Below are positions 1-6,856 of a stretch of DNA of 64,000 nucleotides, piece after piece (position 1 is the stretch's first letter; each line of letters starts with the position of its first letter). The notes under the pieces were generated by a model. The model was not told the DNA's origin. It saw only the letters and a list, made by a program, of their open reading frames with translations, and did no database searches. The stretch comes from Paenibacillus prosopidis (GTDB taxonomy: Bacteria; Bacillota; Bacilli; Paenibacillales; Paenibacillaceae), in contig NZ_QPJD01000017.1 in the NCBI RefSeq assembly GCF_003337375.1, positions 1-64,000 of the forward strand, in the 5' to 3' direction. Position numbers and translations under genes: made by a program.

Positions 1-123
1 CAAGGCTAAGGCCTTTGTTCAGTAAGATGATTTGAAGAGCCGTATGCCTTAATTGGGCACGTACGGATCTGTGAGGGTTTGCAGGCCCAACCTACCAAAT
101 GGTAGGCCTGCATTCTATTCGAC
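1..123 (+). mobile_element. 3' end of a group II intron (domains V and VI), truncated by window start
   Basis: Positions 37-69 fold as a domain V-like hairpin. The AGC catalytic triad is at 38-40, the CCGTA arm (40-44) pairs with TACGG (62-66), and a two-base bulge sits at 60-61. Domain VI follows, with GCAGGCC (81-87) against GGCCTGC (105-111). The element probably ends near 123 with CTATTCGAC, in which A117 is a plausible branch-point adenosine. Two departures suggest decay or a divergent class: the usual G-U wobble opposite the triad is G-A here (G39/A67), and the terminal loop is not GNRA. The intron-encoded protein, if any, lies outside the window. Confidence 0.7.
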
Positions 124-233
124 TGAAAAGCTGTAACAACAACAATGTATTTAATGTCAGTATTTTTTTATTGCAAAACGATATATTCTGTGTTAAAGTC
201 AAATTAAATTTAATAATAAGTGAGGGGCTTTTT

Positions 234-716
234 ATGAAACGAGGAACAACACTCTTTTTAAAGGCAGCTGTTATTCTTATTGGAATCCCAGTTCTTGCTT
301 TGTGCATATTTTTGGTGCCTGAGATTGCGAATTTTGCAGCAGAATTGTATCCAGATATTACTTATATGAAATATCTCGTTTTAATCGATTTGTATGCTAC
401 GGCGATACCTTTTTATTTTGCTCTGTTTCAAGCTTTTAAACTGTTAAGCTATATTGACAAGAACAAAGCTTTCTCGGATTTATCTGTAAGAGCTTTAATG
501 AATATAAAATACTGTGCAATCACAATCAGCAGCTTGTTTGTGGTAGGCATGCCACTCTTCTATCTCATGGCGGAGAAAGACGATGCCCCAGGTATCATAA
601 TAATTGGAATGGTCATGATTTTTGCCTCCATGGTGATTGCCGTTTTTGCTGCTGTTCTCCAAAAGCTTTTAAAAGAGGCTATTGATATAAAATCAGAAAA
701 TGATTTGACGGTCTGA
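234..716 (+). CDS. DUF2975 family membrane protein
   Basis: This 160-residue protein has four hydrophobic segments (about residues 10-30, 45-65, 95-115 and 125-145) and a short charged C-terminal tail, which is the DUF2975 pattern. Its function is unknown; these proteins are typically encoded beside a small XRE regulator, as here. The start is the ATG at 234, preceded by AGTGAGGGG at a normal distance; the longer in-frame ORF reaching back to 99 runs through the intron end and is not credible. The stop lies 10 bases before the next start, so the two genes form one transcription unit. Confidence 0.8.
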   Translation: MKRGTTLFLKAAVILIGIPVLALCIFLVPEIANFAAELYPDITYMKYLVLIDLYATAIPFYFALFQAFKLLSYIDKNKAFSDLSVRALMNIKYCAITISSLFVVGMPLFYLMAEKDDAPGIIIIGMVMIFASMVIAVFAAVLQKLLKEAIDIKSENDLTV

Positions 717-726
717 GGTGAATAAA

Positions 727-954
727 ATGGCGATTATAATCAATATTGATGTGATGTTGGCTAAAAGAAAAATGAGCGTAACAGAACTTTCGGAGAGGGT
801 TGGAATAACAATGGCTAACCTTTCTATATTGAAAAATGGAAAGGCAAAAGCGATTCGATTATCAACTTTAGAGGCGATTTGTAAGGCTTTACAATGTCAG
901 CCTGGAGATATTTTAGAATACAAAAGTGACGAAGACACCACCATTATCGGTTAA
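727..954 (+). CDS. XRE/Cro-CI family small transcriptional regulator (YozG-like)
   Basis: This 75-residue protein is almost entirely one helix-turn-helix domain: residues 12-65 give the pattern K-x-S-V-T-E-L-S-x-R-V-G-I-T, then N-L-S-x-L-K-N-G-K, then L-x-x-I-C-x-A-L-x-C-x-P-G-D-I. It most likely regulates its own operon and the upstream DUF2975 membrane protein, an arrangement common in Firmicutes. The ATG at 727 is chosen because TGAGGTG lies six bases upstream; the GTG at 718 sits inside that ribosome site. A strong terminator follows about 110 bases downstream. Confidence 0.88.
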   Translation: MAIIINIDVMLAKRKMSVTELSERVGITMANLSILKNGKAKAIRLSTLEAICKALQCQPGDILEYKSDEDTTIIG

Positions 955-1061
955 TGTGAGTTGTGATTGGGAAACCATTTGCTGGCTGGTGGAGGACTAA
1001 TTCATTGAAGTAACGGGAACCTTAGTTCAATCCAATAAGGAGCAGTTTGCCTGAACTGTAA

Positions 1062-1110
1062 CCCGAAAGATAGACACTTTAGAAAAAGTGCCCATCTTTC
1101 GGGTTTTTGT
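1062..1110 (+). terminator. Rho-independent terminator
   Basis: CCCGAAAGAT (from 1062) is complementary to ATCTTTCGGG (ending 1103). An inner CACTTT/AAAGTG stem extends the hairpin, and a T-run follows. It closes the DUF2975/XRE transcription unit. Confidence 0.85.
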
Positions 1111-1153
1111 GTTTTAATAAAAAATACTACAATGAATGAGGTAAACCTACACC

Positions 1154-1237
1154 ATGTCCAAACGCCTATTTACAACAACACAGATTAAATTGCTTGAGTC
1201 TAATCCTAATATTGAACACGAACCCGCTTGCCGGTAA
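1154..1237 (+). pseudogene. N-terminal remnant of an IS-type helix-turn-helix/transposase OrfA
   Basis: The ATG at 1154 opens 22 codons reading M-S-K-R-L-F-T-T-T-Q-I-K-L-L-E-S-N-P-N-I-E-H. This resembles the conserved start of HTH proteins associated with IS3-type elements (M-x-K-R-x-F-T-x-x-Q-I-x-x-L-x-x-N-P-N). The frame then runs into a stop at 1237 without a recognisable HTH, so only the first exon-sized piece survives. There is no good ribosome site. Together with the intron end at 1-123 it marks this area as a target of mobile elements. The identification rests on a short match. Confidence 0.45.
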
Positions 1238-1488
1238 ACTTCGAGTTCAGTCCGCTTAAGATGCTCTACCTCAGAGCTGGTTCCCGAGTAATCATTTTCC
1301 GGTGACGGCGGAAATAAGAATAGAACCAAGGGCGCCCCAGGGACCGCGGTTGACGCGGCCTGCTGGGGTTTACCACACCGTAGCTCCCGCTTGCCATAGG
1401 CACGTGTACCGCAAACCGGCATATAGTATAGAGGCATCAAGTCATGCGCTTACATTCGAAGCGCAATTTTTCGCGAAAATGAGGTGGG

Positions 1489-3666
1489 ATGATGTCAAAC
1501 GGCGGTGTAGCGTATTTCTCGGCAGAGTTTGGACTTGACGAATCTTTACCGATTTACTCGGGCGGCCTTGGCATATTGGCAGGCGACCATATCAAGGCGG
1601 CCGCAGACATAAATGTTCCGCTTACGGGCGTAGGCATATTTTACAGTAAGGGTTACTTCCAGCAGCGCATCAACGAGGGCGGCTCGCAGCAGCATCTGTA
1701 TCAAAATATCGACCCAGAGGCGAGCTCCTACCCGGTTCGTCCCGTGAGGGATGCTGAAGGGCGGCCTCTCGTCGTCGGCGTGATGATCGGCGGCAGACAG
1801 GTGTATGCGAAAGCGTGGTCCGTGCAGGTTGGCTCTGTCACGCTGTACCTGCTCAATACCGATGTTGAATCGAATAGCGACGCGGACCGTCGCTTGACCG
1901 ACACACTCTATCCGAGCGAACAAGACGTCCGCATAAGCCAGGAGATGATCCTCGGCATCGGCGGTGCGAGACTGCTCGCTACGCTGGGCATCCGGCCGGA
2001 CGTCTGGCATATGAACGAAGGGCACCCAGCGTTCCTAACTCTCGAGCGCATCCGCATGCTGTCCGCCGAAGGAGTGCTGTTCGAGACGGCACTTGAAGCC
2101 GTCAAGGCGAGCACTGTATTCACGACGCACACACCGGTTCCGGCTGGGCATGACGTCTTCTCCATCGACATGATGGACCGTTATTTCGGCGACTATTACT
2201 GGCAGCTCGGGACGGACAGGGAGCGGGTTCTTTCGCTCGGCCGATTGGGCGACGCGTTCAACATGACACGACTTGCCGTCAGCACGTCGTCGAAGGTGAA
2301 CGGGGTGAGCAAGCTGCACGGCGAGGTGACCCAGGAGATGTTCCACCGGTGGATGCCGCATATTCCGAGTCAGGACATTCCAGTCGATTCGGTCACGAAC
2401 GGCATCCATATCGGGACGTGGCTGGCCAGCGGCATGAAGGAGCTGTTCGACCGGCACCTCCCGTCCGACTGGGCCGTCCGTACTGCGGAACCGGATGTAT
2501 GGGCTGCTGTTCGGGATATCCCGCACATAGAGCTTTGGGAGGAGCATCAGCGGACGAAATCCGAGATGGTCCGAGAGTTGAGACTGCCGCTTGCCCCTTC
2601 CGGTGAAGGACCGTTGATCGTCGGCTTCGCCAGGCGGTTTGCGACATATAAGCGGGCACTTCTCATCTTCCGCGACTTAGAGAGGCTCGCCCACATTCTG
2701 GGTGATCCGCAGCGCCCCGTGTGTCTAGTTTTCGCCGGAAAGGCGCATCCCGCGGACGGACCGGGACAGGAACTGATCCGCAGAATAGTGGAGCTATCCC
2801 GGGAGGAAAGGTTCAAGGGCTGGGTTTACATCGTGGAGAACTATGCGATGGATAAGGCGAAGAAGCTGGTCCAAGGCGTCGACGTTTGGCTCAACACGCC
2901 GGTGAAACCGATGGAAGCGAGCGGTACAAGTGGGCAAAAGGCGGCCATGAACGGCGTACTCAACTGCAGCGTACTGGACGGCTGGTGGGCGGAAGGCTAC
3001 AACGGGCGGAACGGCTGGGCCATTGAAGGCGCGACGGACGGCGACCTCGAGTACCAGGCGCAGCAGGACAGCGAAGCGCTTTACCGGCTGCTTGAGGAAG
3101 AGATTATTCCGCTGTTCTACAATCGGGGTGATCGCGAGGTCCCGACGGAATGGGTCAACCTGATGAAAGAGTCGATCTGCTCAATCGCGCCCGTCTTCAA
3201 CACCCACAGAATGGTAAGCGAATACTGGCACAAGTTATATGTCCCCACGACCGTAAGGGGGAAGCGGTTCGCCGCTGACAACTTCGAGGTCGCATCGAGG
3301 GTTGCCGCCTACAAGCAATTCATCCGTGACAACTGGTCCGAAGTCCGAGTCAAGAAAGCGGACATTCTGGCCGACCAAAGCAGCAGGATCGGGCTGAACA
3401 AGACGGCTTTCCGTGCCGAAATTCAACTCGGCGCCATTTGGAACAAGGACGTCCGCGTGGAGGCGGTCGGCTCCGATGGCCGTCGTGGCATCTGGAAGGC
3501 GAAGCTGGAGCCGGTACAGCAGCAGGCCAAGGGACTGTACGTCTACGAGGGCGCTTTACCCGACGTCTCAATCAACATCTGGAAGGCTAATGTGAACGTG
3601 CGGGTGACGCCGATTAGCCCAGATTTCACGAGCGATTTCGAGATGGAGCTGGCCGCTTGGGGATAA
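1489..3666 (+). CDS. glgP: alpha-glucan phosphorylase (GlgP family), N-terminally short
   Basis: Predicted alpha-glucan phosphorylase (EC 2.4.1.1), releasing glucose-1-phosphate from glycogen or maltodextrin. It has the V-A-Y-F-S-A-E-F-G-L block at residues 7-16, the G-G-L-G-x-L-A-G-D-H block at about 25-34, H-M-N-E-G-H-P-A-F near 172, and the PLP block E-A-S-G-T-S-G-Q-K with Lys484 as predicted cofactor lysine. Its 725 residues compare with roughly 830-850 for this subfamily, and it lacks the usual ~100-residue N-terminal region before V-A-Y-F-S-A-E-F-G. GAGGTGGG at 1481 lies too close to the ATGs at 1489 and 1492 for an ideal start. The gene is visibly GC-richer than its neighbours and is not in a glg operon, which suggests acquisition by transfer followed by 5' loss. 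Confidence 0.85.
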   Translation: MMSNGGVAYFSAEFGLDESLPIYSGGLGILAGDHIKAAADINVPLTGVGIFYSKGYFQQRINEGGSQQHLYQNIDPEASSYPVRPVRDAEGRPLVVGVMIGGRQVYAKAWSVQVGSVTLYLLNTDVESNSDADRRLTDTLYPSEQDVRISQEMILGIGGARLLATLGIRPDVWHMNEGHPAFLTLERIRMLSAEGVLFETALEAVKASTVFTTHTPVPAGHDVFSIDMMDRYFGDYYWQLGTDRERVLSLGRLGDAFNMTRLAVSTSSKVNGVSKLHGEVTQEMFHRWMPHIPSQDIPVDSVTNGIHIGTWLASGMKELFDRHLPSDWAVRTAEPDVWAAVRDIPHIELWEEHQRTKSEMVRELRLPLAPSGEGPLIVGFARRFATYKRALLIFRDLERLAHILGDPQRPVCLVFAGKAHPADGPGQELIRRIVELSREERFKGWVYIVENYAMDKAKKLVQGVDVWLNTPVKPMEASGTSGQKAAMNGVLNCSVLDGWWAEGYNGRNGWAIEGATDGDLEYQAQQDSEALYRLLEEEIIPLFYNRGDREVPTEWVNLMKESICSIAPVFNTHRMVSEYWHKLYVPTTVRGKRFAADNFEVASRVAAYKQFIRDNWSEVRVKKADILADQSSRIGLNKTAFRAEIQLGAIWNKDVRVEAVGSDGRRGIWKAKLEPVQQQAKGLYVYEGALPDVSINIWKANVNVRVTPISPDFTSDFEMELAAWG

Positions 3667-3682
3667 CGGAAGAACGGCATAT

Positions 3683-3716
3683 AAGACGGCGGAGCCTTGA
3701 AGGACACCGTCGTCTT
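3683..3716 (+). terminator. Hairpin after glgP, possible terminator
   Basis: AAGACGGCGG is complementary to CCGTCGTCTT with one wobble. No T-run follows, so termination strength is doubtful. Confidence 0.4.
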
Positions 3717-3825
3717 GCATTCCCGTATATGGTATCGGATATCAAAACAATCTATGGGTAAAGCTGCTAGCAGGCTAGAAGATTCGTCGTCGATTTTGCA
3801 TTTTCCTGCTCTTGCTAATGAATTA

Positions 3826-4416
3826 TTAAGTTGCGGACTTTGAATCATGATCATAATTTAGTCCGAAATGATAAGCCTGCGTCAGGAGCCTTTCGAAAAT
3901 TTCCGGCCTTGAATCCAGAGTGTCATATAATATCTCCACCTTGCTATTAGTGATTCCGCAGTAATGGGCCATTCCGATGTTCAGTTGTTGGGAGAGCATC
4001 TTATCGTATTGTCTCTTCTCAAAGTGTTCTTTCGGGGCTGCTGCTAGACCAAGCCACAGTACTTTTTTATGATGCAATTTATTGGAGCCGTATGCAAAAC
4101 CATTGTTCCATACCCGGTCGATATATCCCTTTAGCATAGCAGGCAGATTGTACCACCATATCGGGAATATATAGGCGAGAGCGTCATGTTTCTTCATTCG
4201 TTCGATTTCTGCCTCTACCTCAGGCGAATAGATCTTGCTTTCAGATGACCAATCGGGTTCATCCGCTTCCCACAATATAGGATCAAAGCCGCTGCGATGC
4301 AAATCCAGCATCTCCGTTTCGTGTCCCGCATCATTGAGTCCCTGTGTAAATCTGGCTGCAACAGAAAAGGTTAAGGAGTGCACCCTTGGGTGCGATACAA
4401 CGGTCAATATTTTCAT
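3826..4416 (-). CDS. NAD(P)H oxidoreductase / quinone reductase, flavodoxin-2 fold
   Basis: This 196-residue protein starts M-K-I-L-T-V-V-S-H-P-R, the FMN-phosphate loop region of the flavodoxin_2 (NQO/MdaB/KefF-like) family, and carries the P-I-W-W-Y-N-L-P-A-M-L-K-G-Y-I-D-R-V-W block at about residues 85-105. Such proteins carry out two-electron reduction of quinones with NAD(P)H in the cytoplasm, often against electrophile stress. The start is the ATG at 4416: on the minus strand GGAAGGTGACGACT precedes it, and an upstream in-frame GTG (4425) is part of that ribosome site. Two perfect inverted repeats upstream suggest a dedicated repressor. Confidence 0.85.
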   Translation of the reverse strand: MKILTVVSHPRVHSLTFSVAARFTQGLNDAGHETEMLDLHRSGFDPILWEADEPDWSSESKIYSPEVEAEIERMKKHDALAYIFPIWWYNLPAMLKGYIDRVWNNGFAYGSNKLHHKKVLWLGLAAAPKEHFEKRQYDKMLSQQLNIGMAHYCGITNSKVEILYDTLDSRPEIFERLLTQAYHFGLNYDHDSKSAT

Positions 4417-4501
4417 AGTCGTCACCTTCCAAATCTCTACTTTTTACTTCGAATGGGGTACGATAAAATTATCTAATATGAAGTGAAAAAAAGGAAGAAC
4501 G

Positions 4502-4556
4502 CACTTTTTAGTGCTATAAGAACTAAAAAGTGATATAGGTACCGAAAAGTACCTAT
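4502..4556 (-). promoter_or_regulatory. Two adjacent perfect inverted repeats upstream of the quinone reductase
   Basis: CACTTTTTAGT (4502-4512) pairs with ACTAAAAAGTG (4522-4532). Two bases on, ATAGGTAC (4535-4542) pairs with GTACCTAT (4549-4556). On the minus strand the second reads GTAC-TTTTCG-GTAC, which resembles operators of HxlR/YodB-type redox-sensing repressors that control quinone reductases. The operator role is inference; no regulator gene is adjacent. Confidence 0.5.
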
Positions 4557-4601
4557 TTATGACAATCTTAGAAAGTGCAACAGTATGGCTTTTCGATACA
4601 T

Positions 4602-4647
4602 AAAAAAAGGAACAATGCAGGCGCAAGCCTAAGCATCGTTCCTTTTT
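4602..4647 (-). terminator. Rho-independent terminator of the ROK gene (possibly bidirectional)
   Basis: AAAAAGGAACAATGC is complementary to GCATCGTTCCTTTTT apart from one mismatch. On the minus strand the hairpin is followed by a T-run, just after the ROK stop codon. Confidence 0.85.
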
Positions 4648-4656
4648 AAACCGTCG

Positions 4657-5847
4657 TCAACTGAGATCCCATTCCTGCAGAAGCATAACGGCCGCGCCTG
4701 CGGTAACCGCATCCTCCGTCAGCTGTCCTTGCGAGAACCGGGGCTCATATTGGGGAGAATAGTATATATTGCTGCGTGCGACTTCAATGACCGTATCGTA
4801 AATCTTCTTGTCAACATTGACCAGCGGACCGCCTAAAATGACCGCTTCAGGGTGCAAAATATTAATGAGATTGGCAATTCCTATGCCAAGGTATGTAGCC
4901 GTTTGCATAAATTGCTCGGTTACGAAGGAATCGCCTTTCGCAAATGCGTCCTGCAGTGCGTCAAACCGGATGTCTTCGGCCGGTAGTGCAATGAGCGTGC
5001 TTGATTTTCCCATAGTGAGCTGTGAACGAATCTTCTTCTCAAGAGCAGGAATGGAAACCATCGCTTCCAAAGCGCCGTAATTACCTTCATCGCCGAGGCG
5101 CGGTCCATCCGTCTGAATGATCATCTGTCCAAATGAGCCTTCCATATCGACCGCGCCTCTAACAATTTGGCCGCCAGACATCATAGCCGTCCGCAAACCA
5201 ACGCCAGCATGAACGTAAAGCATATGCTCAACTTCTTCGGTCCTAAGCGCCCAGTGCTCGCCGATAATGGCCGTGTTTGCGCCGTTGTCAAGCAGGGCGG
5301 GAAGTCCCAGACTTTGTTCCAAGCTTTCACAGATTGCCACGTTACTCCAGCCTTCCGCCGGAAAATACCGCGGCTTCAGCATGATTCCGTCCTCGCGGCT
5401 AAGAGGACCGACGGCTCCGATCCCTATTCCGATCACTTTTTCACGTTCAATATGGCAGTCGTTCAACATCCGTTCAGCAAGCACGGTTATTTTTCCGATC
5501 AACCGTTCCGGTGTCATTTGATCATCCATTTTCCATCTTTCGAACGCTAATGGCTTTAAGTTCAAGTCATAAAGTCCAATTGAAGAGGAGAACCTGGAAA
5601 TTTCTAAGCCAAAGACGGCGCGGTGTGATGGGTTTACCCGGTACAAAATAGGTTTGCGGCCTCCGGTCGAGCGACCTAGCTCAGATGCGAGGATCAGCCC
5701 GTCCGTAAGCAATTCCTCCAATATTCGGGTTAAGCTCGTACTCGTAACGGTCAATCGCTTCATTAGCTCTGCTTTGGACACCAAGCCGCTTCGGATAATA
5801 CGATCAAAAACTTGTTTTTTTATTGTTGGCAGCTTCACGTTCATCAT
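4657..5847 (-). CDS. ROK family transcriptional regulator (NagC/XylR type)
   Basis: This 396-residue protein has an N-terminal winged helix-turn-helix (residues 5-60, with S-K-A-E-L-M-K-R-L then S-L-T-R-I-L-E-E-L). A ROK sugar-kinase-fold domain follows, with G-I-G-I-G-A-V-G-P near 140 and E-G-S-F-G-Q-M near 230. The canonical zinc-binding C-G-C-x-G-C-x-E cluster of ROK proteins is absent, which is common in divergent regulators. It probably represses a carbohydrate operon in response to a sugar ligand. Start: two adjacent ATGs preceded on the minus strand by TTGGAGATTTA. It is transcribed divergently from the GntR-AraC unit at the edge of the sugar-acid region. Confidence 0.88.
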   Translation of the reverse strand: MMNVKLPTIKKQVFDRIIRSGLVSKAELMKRLTVTSTSLTRILEELLTDGLILASELGRSTGGRKPILYRVNPSHRAVFGLEISRFSSSIGLYDLNLKPLAFERWKMDDQMTPERLIGKITVLAERMLNDCHIEREKVIGIGIGAVGPLSREDGIMLKPRYFPAEGWSNVAICESLEQSLGLPALLDNGANTAIIGEHWALRTEEVEHMLYVHAGVGLRTAMMSGGQIVRGAVDMEGSFGQMIIQTDGPRLGDEGNYGALEAMVSIPALEKKIRSQLTMGKSSTLIALPAEDIRFDALQDAFAKGDSFVTEQFMQTATYLGIGIANLINILHPEAVILGGPLVNVDKKIYDTVIEVARSNIYYSPQYEPRFSQGQLTEDAVTAGAAVMLLQEWDLS

Positions 5848-5994
5848 TAAATCTCCAATTGTCCAAGTAATATTATCGGATATAAATCATTCTCTATTAT
5901 AAGCTTAAGGCGCAAGTGTGACTAGTGAAATAATGAACCGTGTTCTTTCGACTTTTTATTTAATCATTTTTCCAGCATTCGACAATAAAATCGG

Positions 5995-6023
5995 TTGTCG
6001 CGGAAGGGAGGCAGTTCTATAAT
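5995..6023 (+). promoter_or_regulatory. Sigma-A promoter of the GntR-AraC unit
   Basis: TTGTCG (5995-6000), a 17-base spacer and a perfect TATAAT (6018-6023). Transcription would begin near 6030, immediately before the first TTATCGATAA palindrome. Confidence 0.7.
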
Positions 6024-6038
6024 AAAGTTATGAAGCAA

Positions 6039-6141
6039 ATTATCGATAATCTGAAATCAGGGGAGGTGAATGACGGGGGATTACACATCCTGGTTTGGCA
6101 ACGCTTTCTTTTTTTGATCAGTATTATCGATAATCGATAAT
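6039..6141. promoter_or_regulatory. Repeated ATTATCGATAAT palindromes, probable operator
   Basis: The palindrome ATTATCGATAAT occurs at 6039-6050, just downstream of the predicted start of transcription. It occurs again at 6123-6134, and a second overlapping half extends that copy to 6141. The repetition within 100 bases and the position around the promoter suit autoregulation by the GntR protein encoded next, or control by the divergent ROK regulator. Confidence 0.55.
6070..6117 (+). CDS. Possible 15-residue leader ORF between operator copies
   Basis: An ATG at 6070 directly follows GGGGAGGTGA and opens a short frame M-T-G-D-Y-T-S-W-F-G-N-A-F-F-F with a stop at 6117. The ribosome site is strong but closer than usual to the start. 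It lies between two copies of the TTATCGATAA repeat in the leader of the GntR gene. It may be an uORF or chance. Confidence 0.25.
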   Translation: MTGDYTSWFGNAFFF

Positions 6142-6163
6142 GTGAAATGGAGATGTGAATACG

Positions 6164-6811
6164 ATGCAAGGGAACCTGCCGATCGCAGCAATAAACTCAA
6201 TCAGTGAGCATGTCTATACGACGCTAAAGAAAGAGATCCTTGCAGGGGAGCTGCAGCCTGGCACCCGCCTGCTCGTTCTCGAAATTGCGAAAAAATTTGA
6301 TATAAGTCAGGCTCCTGTGCGGGAAGCATTGGAGCGGTTGAAGCAAGCAGGCTTCATTACCGGCGTTGCCAACAAAGGCTCGGTCGTCTCCACTATTACG
6401 TCGAAGGAAATAAAAGATATTTTTGTGTTGAGAGAAATTATTGAAGGCTTTGCCGTCAGGCAATCGATGATACATTTAACCGCAGAAGATTTCAATTATC
6501 TGGAAGGCATTACACGCCGCATGCATGAGGCGCATGAACAAAATGATCTCTTAAACATTTTGGAGCTGGATATGGAATTTCACGGTTTTTTCTACAAACG
6601 CTGCGATAATCACATGATTCTAGAGCTATGGAACCATATGAAGATGAAGGTCATGCGGTTTATGGCTATTTCTAACCGCCACTTCTCTACGGATGGACTG
6701 GCCGATTGGCATCTGCGTTTGGTAGACGTTCTACGAACAGGAGACGCTGCCTTGGCTGAGCAAACCTTCATCGAACATATGCACTCTTATAAGACGATAC
6801 ATCTCAATTAA
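6164..6811 (+). CDS. GntR family regulator, FadR/FCD subfamily
   Basis: This 215-residue protein has an N-terminal winged HTH (residues 10-75: V-Y-x-x-L-K-x-E-I-L-A-G-E-L-x-P-G-T-R-L, then I-S-x-A-P-V-R-E-A-L-E-R-L). An all-helical FCD ligand domain (about 80-215) follows, with conserved R-x-x-I-E-G, D-M-E-F-H and the downstream histidine of W-H-L-R-L-V. FCD regulators usually sense sugar acids or other carboxylates, which suits the nearby dehydratases. The ATG at 6164 is preferred over the GTG at 6155 because GGAGA lies ten bases upstream. The AraC-type gene follows 45 bases later. Confidence 0.9.
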   Translation: MQGNLPIAAINSISEHVYTTLKKEILAGELQPGTRLLVLEIAKKFDISQAPVREALERLKQAGFITGVANKGSVVSTITSKEIKDIFVLREIIEGFAVRQSMIHLTAEDFNYLEGITRRMHEAHEQNDLLNILELDMEFHGFFYKRCDNHMILELWNHMKMKVMRFMAISNRHFSTDGLADWHLRLVDVLRTGDAALAEQTFIEHMHSYKTIHLN

Positions 6812-6856
6812 TGTCATGCATCTCGTATGTCATCCTTACAAAAGGGGAAGTGGAGC

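Larger units (their letters stand above)
955..1488. other. Intergenic region with terminator and mobile-element debris
   Basis: This 534-base stretch has no intact gene. It holds the terminator at 1062-1110 and a transposase-like remnant at 1154. An AGTTCA/TGAACT inverted repeat (1024-1029 and 1052-1057) is of unknown meaning. From about 1240 base composition rises toward that of the GC-rich phosphorylase downstream; nothing between 1240 and 1480 is recognisable as coding. Confidence 0.6.

Noticed and set aside
99-233. Upstream extension of the DUF2975 frame from 99
   Set aside because: It reads through the intron 3' end and lacks a ribosome site; the ATG at 234 has one.
1302-1538. 78-codon frame ending inside the start of glgP
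   Set aside because: No ribosome site, composition unlike a protein, and no recognisable domain.
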